This document shows, one piece after another, positions 1-11,869 of a stretch of 64,000 nt of DNA. A program made the translations under genes and the position numbers. The DNA comes from Heterodera schachtii (Eukaryota > Nematoda > Chromadorea > Rhabditida > Heteroderidae), in the NCBI GenBank assembly GCA_023374025.1, contig SIJG01000028.1:835134-899133 (forward strand), in the 5' to 3' direction. The notes below the pieces were generated by a model, which worked only from the letters and a program-made list of their open reading frames with translations, made no database searches and was not told where the DNA came from. Position 1 is the stretch's first letter. Each line of letters starts with the position of its first letter.

Positions 1-1
1 C

Positions 2-1663
2 GGAATACCAACACTTATTGATAAACAAGGGCAAATTATATTTCAGAATGAACAAAAATGTAGTATATTGGCTGATGTCTTTCAAAAATCATTTTTGTAC
101 AAGGAAAATAACAATGACTTACTGAGCCTTGAAAATCCTAATCAGATCACAGACATTGAATTTAATGTCTATAATATTTGGAATTTATTGAGAAAACTCC
201 CTAGAAGAAATTCGACATCGCCTGATGGCATCCCTTATATATTATTAAAAGAATGCGCATTACCTTTGGCACCCATACTAACTGAACTCTTTAGAATAAT
301 TTTAGATTCATCTAAAATCCCTGAAATATGGAAAACATCCATAATTATCCCTGTATTCAAAAAAGGAGAGACAGATAATCCCATAAATTATCGCCCCATT
401 TCGCTCACTTGTACTTTATGCAGGGTAATGGAAAAAGTAATAAAGCTGGAAATACTTAAATTTTTGAATAAAAATCAATTTTTTAGTCCTTTTCAATTTG
501 GATTCCTTAGACAAAGATCCACCACAACACAACTCTTATCCACTTTAAATGATTTTTATAGATCGATTGAAAATAAAAGTTGTGTTGATGTGATATATAT
601 TGATATTTCTAAAGCTTTTGATAGTGTTCCAATTGAATTACTTCTACAAAAGCTTAAAAATATCGGTATTAATGGTAAGATTCATAACTTTATCAAAAAT
701 TTCTTAAGTTACCGTTCATTCAGAGTTAAAATCTCTGAACAGTATTCAAATTCAAAAAACATTTATAGTGGGGTGCCGCAAGGTAGTGTCTTAGGCCCTT
801 TGCTTTTTCTTATTTTTATTAATGATCTCCCGAATAATTTGCCTAAGAATGTTGGTATTAAGATGTTTGCTGATGATATTAAAATTTACATTGAGCATAA
901 AAATGATAAAAATAGAGAGAATTTATCTTCCGCGCTTGAGGCTATAAATAAATGGTCAAAAAATAATGGCCTAAAAATATCAATAGAAAAAACAATGGTC
1001 CTTTACTTGGGTGAAAATAACACAAAATTTACTTATTTTCTTGATGGCGAACCTTTGCCAGAAACAAAATGTGTAAGGGATTTGGGCATTTTAATCGATC
1101 AAAAATTATCGTTTTCTAATCATATTAATAAAATTTTAAAAAATTCATATTTTTCTTGTTTTCAGCTTCTCCGAGCATTAAAAACTCGGAAGCTTGAAAC
1201 ATTAATTTCAGCATATAAAAGCTATATCAGACCACAGTTAGAATACGCCACAGAAATTTGGAATCCATTAAAAAAAGAAAATGTCCGCAAAATTGAAGCA
1301 GTCCAAAAATTTTTTACAAGAAAAGCCTTCAAAAAATGTGGGCTTGTTCCCATGCCGTATGAAGAAAGATTAAATCTTTGCGGAATTAAGACATTGGAAA
1401 TTAGGCGCAAAATTAATGATATTACAACTACTTTTAAAATCCTAAAAAAACATACACATCTTAAACCATCTAACTTTTTTGCTGTTGCTAAACGGGCTAT
1501 TCGCAAACCCTTTTTATTACAAAATAGGATATATATTACAAAAACAAAAAATAATTTTTTTAATAGGGTTATTAATTCATGGAATTTATTACCGAAAAAT
1601 ATTATGGAAATAAATGACCCCAAAAAATTCCGAGAAATTGCAAAAGGAATAATTAAGCAATAA
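2..1663 (+). CDS. Non-LTR retrotransposon ORF2, reverse transcriptase part (5' partial)
   Basis: This is the C-terminal part of a CR1/Jockey-like ORF2 polyprotein, which copies its own RNA at a nicked genomic target. The frame is open from base 2 to a TAA at 1661-1663; the first Met is at 68, but the 22 codons before it align with the second element in this window, so the real start lies off the edge. Counting from Met68, I see the fingers motif RNSTSPDG (48-55), VFKKGE with NYRPISL (96-113), motif A YIDISKAFD with its catalytic Asp near 179, motif B SGVPQGSVLGP (234-244), motif C FADD (267-270), motif E VRDLGILID (336-344), and a C-terminal region with YIRPQLEYATEIWNP and FTRKAFKKCG. No stop or frameshift interrupts it. 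Any endonuclease domain would be upstream of the window. The RT assignment is firm; the exact clade is inferred. Confidence 0.93.
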   Translation, partial: GIPTLIDKQGQIIFQNEQKCSILADVFQKSFLYKENNNDLLSLENPNQITDIEFNVYNIWNLLRKLPRRNSTSPDGIPYILLKECALPLAPILTELFRIILDSSKIPEIWKTSIIIPVFKKGETDNPINYRPISLTCTLCRVMEKVIKLEILKFLNKNQFFSPFQFGFLRQRSTTTQLLSTLNDFYRSIENKSCVDVIYIDISKAFDSVPIELLLQKLKNIGINGKIHNFIKNFLSYRSFRVKISEQYSNSKNIYSGVPQGSVLGPLLFLIFINDLPNNLPKNVGIKMFADDIKIYIEHKNDKNRENLSSALEAINKWSKNNGLKISIEKTMVLYLGENNTKFTYFLDGEPLPETKCVRDLGILIDQKLSFSNHINKILKNSYFSCFQLLRALKTRKLETLISAYKSYIRPQLEYATEIWNPLKKENVRKIEAVQKFFTRKAFKKCGLVPMPYEERLNLCGIKTLEIRRKINDITTTFKILKKHTHLKPSNFFAVAKRAIRKPFLLQNRIYITKTKNNFFNRVINSWNLLPKNIMEINDPKKFREIAKGIIKQ

Positions 1664-1876
1664 TGCATATTTCCCTATTTGAGAGGTGTGATTTTATTTC
1701 ATTAATATACTGTTTATTTAAATTGACATTTGTTTTGTGATTTGACATTTATTTTGTGATTTTTGACCGCCATTTATGTTTTATTTTTATTCTCACTTAT
1801 TTTGTTTTACGCCACTGTTAGAGTGCATAGCACCTTGTGGTTTGTTCGATAAATAAATAAATAAATAAATAAATTT
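1664..1876 (+). other. 3' UTR and (AAAT)n tail of the first non-LTR element
   Basis: About 150 bases of T-rich sequence follow the ORF2 stop, including a two-fold repeat of roughly 19 bp around TTGACATTTRTTTTGTG (1726-1765). A conserved end segment follows (1810-1852), running through GAGTGCATAGCACC and GGTTTGTTCGATAAAT, and then a run of AAAT units to about 1876. The end segment matches the 3' end of the element at 29.5-32.4 kb. A simple-repeat tail is typical of target-primed reverse transcription. I could not determine a target-site duplication because the 5' end is outside the window. Confidence 0.8.
1821..1834 (+). promoter_or_regulatory. 3'-end RNA hairpin of the first non-LTR element
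   Basis: GTGC (1823-1826), loop ATA and GCAC (1830-1833) form a 4-bp stem just upstream of the conserved GGTTTGTTCGATAAAT end. The homologous site of the second element forms the same stem with different bases, which supports a functional RNA structure, probably the RT recognition signal. Recognition of 3' stem-loops by the RT is known for some CR1/L2-type LINEs; its use here is inferred. Confidence 0.55.
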
Positions 1877-2328
1877 ATTCCATTTCCATATAAAAAATTA
1901 CTATATTTTTGCTTATATTCTTTATGTGTTTTTTTAATTCATAAAAATCCCAAAAAAGTCTGAAAATGCATGTTATACATGAATAACCAACAAAAACCTA
2001 AACATAATTCTAAAAATAAAAAAAGATGAAAAAAAATTCTTGTTTATTTATCCTATTTCTGTTCTGTACGGACTTTTTTGTAATTATTTAACATGAAAAA
2101 AGAAATAATAATATTTATTTAAATTTTGTTATAAAACTGAACATATGTTATGAGAAATACTGATTTACCAATAATAAAAAATTATATATTAACTTTAAAA
2201 TTAAAAAATGTCAAAATTCACTATCATAAAGATCACTTTTTTGATTATTCGCCCATAAAATAAGGTAGAAATTAGTATTTATTGAATTATCCAATTTTTC
2301 GCGAACTGTTTCATTGCGGGTGTTAGTC
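1877..2328. other. AT-rich spacer, nothing recognised
   Basis: Short A/T runs only, with no ORF, repeat or RNA signal that I can support. It separates the retrotransposon tail from the target duplication of the foldback element at 2337. Confidence 0.5.
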
Positions 2329-2336
2329 GTAAACAC

Positions 2337-2748
2337 CGTGCTGAGACGAACCTAAAATGGTCTCAGTAGGGCCGAACCGAAAAATTAACTCAGTGTGGGC
2401 GAACCGATAATAGTCTGTGTCCATAAGAATATTAAATTATTAACCATAAAAAATTTAATTCCATAAATTCATGCATTTTTCCCATAAATTTTCCTTTATC
2501 CCTATTCTTTTTACTAATATTAAAATTCAAAAATAATTCTGCATTTATTAATGGTAGAAAGCTAGCATTTATTTGAGAAGAATATTTAAAACAAATTGAA
2601 GAAATGTTCAACCTCGAAATTCATTGTTATTATTTGAAATTTTTAAAATTATTATTGCTTTAAAATAACTAAATTTAAATATTTTCATTTACACTGAGAC
2701 CATTTTCGGTTCACCCACACTGAGACTATTTTGGTACGACCTAGCACC
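2337..2748. mobile_element. Foldback MITE with GGTGCT-type termini and 8-bp target duplication
   Basis: The ends are inverted repeats of about 65 bp. The left starts CGTGCTGAGACGAACC and the right, read in reverse complement, starts GGTGCTAGGTCGTACC. Both arms continue with a subterminal direct repeat of roughly 26 bp built on CTCAGTGTGGG and GAACCGAAAAT, about three copies on the left and two on the right. The element is flanked by GTAAACAC (2329-2336) and GTAAACAT (2749-2756), a 7-of-8 match that I read as an aged 8-bp target duplication. The interior is AT-rich and non-coding, so this is a non-autonomous element. An 8-bp duplication is known for hAT elements and 8-9 bp for Merlin. The termini resemble those of the element at 37031. 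Confidence 0.72.
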
Positions 2749-2756
2749 GTAAACAT

Positions 2757-5700
2757 ACCAAAGGCATAAACTAAATATGTTTTTTGTAGTTTAAGAATAA
2801 TATATTTAAAACGCTAAATAATTTTAAAAAATACAAAAATATGATATCAAAAAACAATAATTGAATTAAGAATTAGAATTTGGTGATTGTCTAATATGCG
2901 ATAATGATTAACATGAAGCTATTGTTATTTGCCGCAGTTGCCGATTTGCAATTGTTTTGAAATATAAAATGAAAAAAAAATAACCTACGAATACTATTTA
3001 TAAATAAATTAAATTGTATTTAAATACAAATTAATTTATTCAAAAATAATATTTCTAAGAGTTTTTATAGCTATATAGATGTATTTATATAATTATAATT
3101 TTTTGTTCAGTATCAAATAATAAGAGAATTCCTACTTGGAAAATGGTAAAACATTGAATAAAATAAATTAATTGTTTAATAGTTTAATAATATTTTTAAA
3201 TGTAATTTATTTTTTAAGATAAAAAATGTTTCAAATTATTTTTATTTACGCGCCACATTTACAAATACGAATTTATAAAGAATTAATTTTTTCTTTGACT
3301 AGGCCTCAAACTTCATTACTAGATCTATATACAAATTAGCTTTAATTATAATTGTCAAAATTAATATATAAAAAGCATTTATTTAACGCTCATATTTTTC
3401 AATATTTATCTGATTTCTTACAAAATTGAAAAATGGAAATTAAGAGCAATCTCAAATTTTTTTTAGAGCAAATAAATGGTTTTATGGTGTCTTTAATTAT
3501 ATTTAAAATATAAGATAAATAACAATATTTAGTAGTTCTTATTATTTTAATTATTTAAAGATTCCTTTTTTCATAAGAAATAAGATTATCAAAGATTTAA
3601 TATGAATAATCTCGGTATGAGTAAAAATGAAAATAATTGTAGCTTAATTGTTTATTATAGAAATGTGTGATTTGTTTTTCAATTAGCTTTATGTTACTTA
3701 CAAATTATTTTGGATTCAAAAGTTAAGATAAATTTCTGGCTTTTTCATTTTTATTTTTTATTAAGTTTTTCACATTCACATATTTGTATGTATGAAGTGT
3801 CTAAATACATCTATTAAAAATTTATTTTAGTTTTTAATTAATTAGTTTTTGCTTTTTAATAATTTCTTGTTCGAATTCACAACTCTCATTTACGAATCTG
3901 ATGGTTTTCATTCGTGTGTTTATTTCTGATTTTTGATTTAATAAAATTGTTTTTAATTGTGCTCATTTTTTTGTATTAATTATTTTCACGCCATAGTCAT
4001 ACGCGAACGCGTTGATGAAGCTGAGAATTTCACGTTTTTGCATTGAAATTTAGTTGATTTTTCTCTCAATAAGTTTCTTGGAAATTGATTTAAATTATTA
4101 CTGATTTTTGCTAAATTAAATTTGTAAAATTTTCATATCACGAAGAACATATTTAAGAAAATTAAATTAAATTAAATACTTTTTGTACTTATTCTTTAAA
4201 TAGTTTGGTTTCTTATTAATAATGTTTTGGTTTTATTTTTTAAATTTAATTTTCAGAATCTTTAACAGCAAATTTCAGAAGATTTCTTATAATTAGGGAT
4301 ACTCGTAGTCGTATTAATAAAAATTTTCTTTAGCATAATTAATATAAATAATGTTAGTTCTTTTAATTTTTTTTATTATCGCGGCTTCTATTTTTTGAAA
4401 GAGCTAAAAATTTGGGTTCAGCATATAATAATTTAATAAATAAAACATTTAATAAATTTTAATACTTTGTTGATTTATTTTTTAGTGTTAATTTGTATTT
4501 TTAAGCGTAAAACTTGATAGCGGTGTCGCACTTAATAGATTGTATAACTAATATTTTATTGAATAAATAATTTTTTATAAGGCTTTATGAAATTTAAATT
4601 CATATTTAATAGTTTTAGTTTTGAATTTAAAAATTTTTTTTTGTCTAATCATATTTATTTTGTTCTTTTGCTATCATCTTATATCTTATATATCTAAGTT
4701 TTATATATGTCGATATTGATATGTTAAATATTTTTAATTGATTCATATTATTCAGACATTAATTCTACAACATTCAATTTTTTACATATATTACATTTAA
4801 ATTAAATTGTTTATTACTTCATGTTAATTTTATTGTTTTCTTTAATTTTATAAGTTTTGGATTTTATTATTTTAAATAGATTATTATTTTTGCATTAAGA
4901 TTGCTCAATTTTTGTATAATATCAAAATTTTAATAACAATAAAAATTATTCACTTGTTTATCCCTTGAAACAAGGTCATTAATATATTCGAACCATTCAT
5001 AATTTAAACATATTAACAAATAAAGTAATTTTTTAATCAAATAAATTTTAATTTAATATATGTTTAGACGAAAAATTTTGTTTAGGTCCCCGGTGTTGAG
5101 GGTTTTTTGAAACTTACTCCTTAATTTACGATTAAAATTGACAATTTATGTGCTTTTTACATTTACCATTAGAAAAATGTTTTTATTAGTTCATAATAAT
5201 TAAAAATTCCAATTTTACTCGAAGAAGAAATAGGTAAGAAAAAAAAATATTGTTTAAATATTTTATGTAAAAATTTTGTACTTATTTATATGCAATGTTT
5301 GTGTATTTAATTTAAAAAAATTTTAGTTACTAGGATATCAATGAAAGTTATTCAAGCCGGTTGGTTTTTTTTGTATTTTAATGTTATTTTTAGTTCATTA
5401 TTTACTATTTGGAATACTTTGTTTTTAAGTAGAACAACTAAAGTTTATTCAAAATTCAAACAAATAATTAAAATCAAATGATAAGTGAATTAAGAAAAAT
5501 GAATTATTTTAAAAAGTTTATTTAAAACATATATTTTTATTTTATTTTGCTTTCTTATTTTTAATTAATCCATTATAGGTATTACACATGTAACAGAGAT
5601 ACATTTACCAAATATACAAGCTTGGTTAGTTTTTATTTTAAAATTTTATTTATATTTATGTATCAGAATTAATTAACATTATGTTAGGTATTATGTAAAT

Positions 5701-8700
5701 TGTCGAGTTTTTTTGTGCAAATTTTATTTAGCCAACAGATTTAATGAATAATAAAACTTTCTTTATTTAATGTTTATATTGTTTGTTAATTAGGTTAATT
5801 TCACAAAGTAAATACAGCCAATTAATATTAATATATTTAATTAAAGCACTTTATTGTAATTTAATATAATAATAATAATAATAAACTATTATTTATTATT
5901 TTCACAGGTGGCTGGAAGTTTCAATTATAATTCATGATTAGAATCTTATATTGACGGTGAGACCGAATAATCGGGTTGAAAGGTGCAACTAATTATAGGA
6001 AACCCTAGAAGAACCTTATCTTTTTCAAAAATAAATCAACAACAAAACGATATTATTTGGTAAATAATAAATTTTTATGGTTATGATAAAATTAATTTAA
6101 AAAAATTAAAGATGACGATTTATTGAATAAAAATTTTAATATTTATTTCTATTTTTATTTTGTTTTCCAATTAATTTTGAGAAAAACAAAAAAAATTAAA
6201 AAAGTGTATGTAAAATAATTTAATATTTTATAATTTGATGTTTTTCCAAAGTTTTTTTTATTCGTAGATTTTATATCTTTAATAAAGGATTGTATTAGCT
6301 TTAAATGCGTTTATATTTATAATTTTTTAATTTTGATTAAATAGTTTTATTTTTTTATTGGTAAAATCACTGCTTAATGAATTTTAATTTTAATTCAAAA
6401 ATGTTTTTATAAATCACATAATAATTCATTTATTAATTTTGTTTAATAATTCTATTTATTTATAAAAATTAATTTGATAATTATTTGCTAATTATTAAGC
6501 ATTGTTAAGGTGTATTTTATATAACTTTAAAGCATTTTTACATTAGAATATGTATTATTTCAAATTATCATGGAGTAAGCTAAATTTTTTTTTTATATTG
6601 ATATGTAGTCTCTGTTGTCTAATAGTTTCAAATGTATAATTCAAATCAATACATATACTACAGTATTTTGTTTTTAATTTTAATTTTTTAAGATTTCGAG
6701 TCCATCTACGGTTATGTCATTTAAAATTTTTCATTCCAAAATGGACTAATATTATTATTTTTTGTTTTAATTAATTAAATATTAATACTTTTTTAAATAG
6801 TCGAATAAACTTTATTTTGTTTAATCATTTTAATAAGTTTAAAATTTGTTCTAGCTTAATAATTTTTAATAATATAATAATTAACTCAATGGTAATTTTT
6901 TTTCACGATAAAGTTTAATGAATTATAAATTACTTGTTGTATAATTCTATTAGAAATTAAAATATTCATTTGATGTATTTTTTTATATTAATTTGAATAT
7001 TTGGTCTTTAGACTCATAATACCAATTCTCGCGTCATTTCATGATTTTTACGAATTTTGTTTTTATTTTAAATAAATATCCATAAAAGGAAAGTACCGGA
7101 TGACAGTTTAAATGATCTTATGCAAAAATTTTTTTCGCTGTACTTTTGAATAAACATTTAAATAATGCATTCTTTGAAAATAAAAAATAAAAATAAATCA
7201 AATATTGCTTCCTTAAATATATTATTAACAGCAATAGTAATTATAAATTAAATAGAATTAATTAATCGAACATATTTTAAGCAAAAAAATAATAATTAAA
7301 TAAAACAAATTATTCACAAATTCTTTTTTTAACATTTAAACTAAATATATTAAAATCGTTATATAAAAATTAAATTATAGAAAAAAAGGATAATATTACC
7401 TTAATCATAATAATCAAAAATTATTTATTCATAATAAAAATTATATTAATTTTAATCGTCCGCTTCGGCGATAAAGCGGTAAGAGCGAAAGGACTAAATA
7501 ATATGACACCTAGCAATTTAATTATCTCATATACAACGGCCCGTTTATGGCATTAATATTTATTTAAACTAGAAATTTTGTAAGAATAGTTTCGGGGTTT
7601 GAATTAATTTACAAATGTAACAATTCAAAATAAAATCCAATATAAAAGCTTAAAAATAATATATATATATGAAGTACTTAATCAATTAAAATTAATTTAA
7701 AAGGTGAGTATATTGCTCTCCTTTCCAAAAAATAAAATTGAGCGCCCATGCCACTCCTTAAATTAAAGTATGATACCCAGGTCTCTTTGCAAGAGATTGT
7801 TATATATGATAGCTGGTGTTTTGTTTAAAGAGATAAAATTACATGCCATAAACAAAATGAGATATTTTGCTAAAAAAAAGTTTCATTAAATTTTATTTAT
7901 TCAAAAATTATTTTTAAAGAATAAATAATAAATAAATCTATTAAAATATAAAACAACTTAAAAAAGAAAAGTTATACGCAAAGAATTAATTATATACTAT
8001 TGAATAAGTTTTAAAAAAATATATATTTAACGAGTAAAAATAAATAATTAATTCGCAAAAAAAATATATATATAAAACTAAACTTTTTGACAAAGTTAAC
8101 ATTGTTTATTTTATATGGTCATAATAGCTCTATTAAATGAACAAAACACATAAAGAGAAGCTTCAACTCGGTATTATTAATTCACTTACGAGTTTGTCAT
8201 TATATTAAAAAACTAGAAATGTAAAATATTATTTTAAAATTGTTAAATTGAATTATAAAATAATAACTAAAAATTTATCCTAAGAACTATTATAATTTTA
8301 CAAATTCAAAATATTGCGTTAAATTATCAACAAAATTATTATTACAAGCTGTAGATGGGGCAATTTTTGACACCTACCTTTTTCCGCAACACTGGAATTT
8401 TGATATTAATTAAATAACAAAGCAAAATAATTAATAATTCAAATAAATTACCTGAAAGATACTAATTATCCAAATACAAAGGGTAAAGAAACAATAAAGA
8501 ATGATTATAAATTAAAGAGCAAAAAGGTTTTTAACGGCGCTTTTAATTTCGTTCAATAAAATCATAAAAAAATAGACAGCATCGAAAAGGAACATACCGG
8601 TGGAAAGAAATAATATTTTTTTAAATATTAAGAATTTAATAAATTTAATAAAATATTTATCATTAAATGAAAAATATATAAAAAAAATTCTATTTTTGAG

Positions 8701-9244
8701 CTCCTACTTTGACTTTTAGCATCATAGAAAATTATTAGTAATAGTCTTTTGGTTAAAATTTCGACTTCATTAGTGATAAAAAATTCTAATTAAAAAGTAA
8801 AATACTTTTTTCATTGCCTTTAATTAAAACAAGCAATAAATAAATGCATTAATTAACAGAAGTAATACTCCTAGTAAAAAAATAGCTAATATTTACAATA
8901 ACCCAGAGAAAAAAGAATTAGTTAGTCATTTTGTATCTTTTATGCTCGACTCATGAGGATTGTATGAATAAATATATTAAAATTACGCTAAATAAAATAA
9001 AATAAAAATTATTGGTTAATTGGTAAAATAAAAACTAGAAATATAATAAAAATTAAACCAAAATACTTTACTTTTTATGATTTTAAATATTAAAATATCT
9101 AACTAAGAAAATGCATAATTTGTAAGGTAACAAATTCATGGAATTAATTAAAAAATGTTTTAGTAATAAAATAAATAATATAATAATGCTAATAATTTCT
9201 TTCTTATGTCAGTAATTTTCTCAATGTTTGTAGTGTTATGTACT
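2757..9244. other. Long AT-rich non-coding stretch
   Basis: I find no gene here. To about 7.0 kb the plus strand is T-rich, and from 7.1 to 9.2 kb it is A-rich. Slightly more complex patches occur near 3990-4040, 5080-5115, 5905-6015 (with TTTTCACAGGTGG, which resembles a splice acceptor), 7455-7545 and 7700-7830 (with AAGGTGAGT, which resembles a splice donor). None sits next to an open frame that would justify calling an exon. An AT-rich intron or intergenic DNA with decayed repeats is the simplest reading. Confidence 0.5.
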
Positions 9245-9535
9245 CTATTTCATCTTATAATGTTTTGATGCCAATTTTGAGTATTCTTGATGGAATGATT
9301 TTTGGATTATATTGATTGAAGTAGAAATTGCTAATAATAATTCCTCAATCGTGCTTAATTGAAGAGTTTGACAATATTCTTCGGTTATATAGAATTTTTG
9401 TGAACCATTATCAAAAAAATTATTTCCTTTAAGTTTTGTGGTGGTCATTAGAGTGGAAATTCCTGATTTGGCGGTTCGATTCCTCCATTCTTTATATGTC
9501 TTCACGTGCTTTGGTATGATCATTTGAAAGTCCAT
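9245..9535 (-). CDS. Hypothetical protein, 96 aa, or exon of one
   Basis: The product is unrecognised. The frame begins at ATG 9535 (an in-frame TAA lies about eight codons upstream) and ends at TAG 9245-9247. It has an even amino-acid mix (WRNRTAKSGIS, EEYCQTLQLSTIEELLLAI) and higher G+C than its surroundings, unlike the Lys/Asn/Phe/Ile-only chance frames elsewhere. There is no signal peptide or membrane helix; a helical segment at about 58-80 is likely. A possible upstream exon on the same strand follows CTCTTTCAG near 9833 and reads NALVKNDIMKDN; I could not connect the two with a convincing acceptor. It may be a small single-exon gene, an exon, or a fragment of a mobile element. The neighbouring repeat at 9577 is duplicated without this ORF. 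Confidence 0.35.
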   Translation of the reverse strand: MDFQMIIPKHVKTYKEWRNRTAKSGISTLMTTTKLKGNNFFDNGSQKFYITEEYCQTLQLSTIEELLLAISTSINIIQKSFHQEYSKLASKHYKMK

Positions 9536-9576
9536 TATTCTTTTGTTGAATAAATTTTAAGTTTTTCGCTCAATTT

Positions 9577-9872
9577 AAGGGAAAATGATACTAAATATTT
9601 GCTATAATTTTTCATTATTTATGTTCCATGGTTTTTCAAATTTTTTAATATTTATTTACTTTTGGAAATCTAATTTTTGTATTTTCTTTAAATTCTACCC
9701 ATATAAATTTCACCATATTATATATAAAAAACAATATCCAATAATTTATTTTTTATTTTTTTACAAATAGAGTCCCACCAGAACTCTCCCGTTGTCCTTC
9801 ATGATATCGTTTTTAACTAGTGCATTCTTCTGAAAGAGTAATTATTTAGAAGGTCTTAATTGATATTTTAAT
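9577..9872 (+). repeat. Direct repeat copy 1 (pairs with 10645-10957)
   Basis: This is a 300-bp segment repeated about 1.07 kb downstream in the same orientation. Shared landmarks are GAAAATGAT, TTTGCTATAATTTTT, CATATAAATTTCACCATATT and a richer core CAGAACTCTCYCGTTGTCC followed by TTCATG and GATAT, then TTTTTAACTAGTG. On the minus strand the core reads NALVKNDIMKDN after a T-rich AG acceptor (CTCTTTCAG). In copy 2 the same codons read NTLVKNDI, with a 1-base shift after it, so the core may be an old exon fragment. The family is unknown. Confidence 0.6.
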
Positions 9873-9875
9873 TTT

Positions 9876-10644
9876 CATGTAATTAAAGAGTATTTATTGG
9901 ATTTAATTTTTTAATGATAAGGTTTTACTAGTTATTTCGAAATTAATTTTAAATAATAATTATATATATTTTACTTAGTGATTCAAATTAATTGATATTT
10001 GATTAGATTTAGTTGTTATATAAAAATGAATCAGGAATTTAAATTGATAAAAACATATACCCAGATGTATAAGATAATTTATTTATTTACAAAAGATATT
10101 AATATTTTTTATTTTAATATATATTCTTCATTAAAGAAATTTTATCCAATATTCATTTTAAAATTAATCTGTAATTAAAATAAATAATTATTCAGGACAA
10201 GGAAATCAAAAATCAAAAGATTTCATTTAAATATAATCTTTATTTGATGATAAGTTTCAACTATTTTGATGAGTAAATGAAAATTTTATTAAAAGTTAAT
10301 TTTTAAATTGATATTATATATCTAATTATAAATAATTAAGAATTATTGTTAATTATGTATTTATATTAATCAGCATTTTCCTTCATTTCATTTCATAAAT
10401 TATTATCGTTTGTAAATAAATCTTTGATTTGTTCTTTGTTAAAGAAAAGTTTTATTTTTTTTATTCTTTTCCTTATTAATTTGATTTATTAGCTTCTATA
10501 ATCATTTGTTAGAAATTGTTTTTTTGTATATATTCTTTCAGTATCTTGGTGAAACGACGATGAAGCCGATTAAAACCTGCGTAACATAATTCTCTTTATA
10601 TTTTTAAATTACTTAAAAGCATTAGTTGAAGAGGTCTTTAACTT
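9876..10644. other. AT-rich spacer
   Basis: Between the two direct repeat copies I see only low-complexity A/T sequence and no gene. A slightly richer patch at 10545-10590 (GTGAAACGACGATGAAGCCG) could not be assigned. Confidence 0.45.
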
Positions 10645-10957
10645 TTTTCCATGGAAAATGATAATAAATATTTTTGCTATAATTTTTTTTATTATTTATT
10701 CCATGCTTTTTTATTTACTTTTAGAAAATAATTTTATTTATTTTTTTAAATTCTAACCATATAAATTTCACCATATTATATTTAAAATAAGTAAAATTTA
10801 ACTATTTTTATATATTCTAATAAATTATTTTTATTTTTAATTAATATATTGATTCCCGACAGAACTCTCTCGTTGTCCTTCATGAATATCGTTTTTAACT
10901 AGTGTATTTCTTCGGATAAGTAATTGTTTGAAACATATTAATTGATTCTTTAAAAGA
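10645..10957 (+). repeat. Direct repeat copy 2 (pairs with 9577-9872)
   Basis: This is the diverged second copy of the 300-bp repeat, alignable through CATATAAATTTCACCATATT and CAGAACTCTCTCGTTGTCC to TTTTTAACTAGTG. A minus-strand frame of 61 codons crosses its core, and the shared part (LLIRRNTLVKNDI) matches the equivalent peptide of copy 1. The frame then differs by one base. I treat it as repeat sequence, not a gene. Confidence 0.58.
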
Positions 10958-11096
10958 GGGATGGCTGGATTAGCATTCATAAAATTATTCTTTTTAGTTG
11001 ATTTGAGCAGGAAGAATTTCATTCCATTAGAAAATATTTAATTAAAATAAAAAGTCAAAAAGTTCCATATTTTAATGAATTTGACTGAATATAATG

Positions 11097-11217
11097 TAAT
11101 GCGAATCATATCATATTTCTATTATATCATAAAAATAACGAAAAAAGATTTGAGTGTAATAAGCAATAAATTAATATAATCATGAGAGCATATAACTTCA
11201 CTTACTTAAACTAACAA
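11097..11217 (+). repeat. Dispersed repeat, copy at 11.1 kb (pairs with 37829-37950)
   Basis: About 120 bp match the segment at 37829 in the same orientation: ATGCGAAT, TATTATATYATAAAAATAAC, TTTGAGTG, CAATAAATTAATAT, and a well-kept end TTCACTTACTTAAACTAACAA. Both flanks are unrelated beyond these limits. It is probably an end of an old mobile element. Confidence 0.55.
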
Positions 11218-11664
11218 AATATAAAAAATGAACATACAAAAAAAGGAAGAAAAAACCATAAGTAATTTTACTCAAAAATTACATTATAATAAATCATATC
11301 TTGTTAAAATAATTATTAACTTTACATTATATATGAACGTTTTATAAAATTATTATTTTTGCATGGCTGGAGATTGTAAAAAATAAAAGCTGAGTAAAAA
11401 CAAATAGCAAAAAAAAAAATTCAAAAAATTGACAAATACGACATTAAACAATTATTCTTTAAAAAAGCTATTAATCAATATTACATTCTGCTAACATATA
11501 ATTTCTTTGAGCAAATAGTATGTTGAAGAGAAGATGGTTGCTTGTGATACTATTGAATTAAATAAATACCATTTTAAAACCAATTAATACATGAAAATAA
11601 TGAATAATTTTACGAATATAAAACTATTTAAAAATAATTGTCTCATAATTTTAAATAAATAAAT

Positions 11665-11868
11665 TCATTTCTTGTGAAAATGAAGACAAATTAATGGCCA
11701 GCGTTTAGTGATTTGGTTTTGTAAATCCCAGGCACTGCTATCTGGGATACCTACCCAACCCGTATGGGGGCGTTTGGGAAGCAGATAATGTAAGGCAAAC
11801 AAACTCAATGCGCTTACAACCATTGAAATGATAACGTGATTATGTGATACAGTTTGCTTTTGATACAA
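11665..11868 (-). other. G+C-richer island with a 67-codon open frame and a 7-bp hairpin
   Basis: About 200 bp have clearly higher G+C than the surroundings. On the minus strand a frame of 67 codons covers the island (ALSLFALHYLLPKRPHTGWVG, then a basic end finishing HFHKK). It has one plausible hydrophobic segment. The DNA also folds: ATCCCAG and CTGGGAT pair around a 10-base loop (about 11726-11749). I recognise neither the protein nor an RNA family. It could be one exon of a spliced gene, a captured fragment, or a repeat core. Confidence 0.3.
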
Positions 11869-11869
11869 A

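Noticed and set aside
1222..1668. 148-codon minus-strand frame opposite the RT
   Set aside because: Antisense shadow of the conserved ORF2; the plus strand holds all RT motifs.
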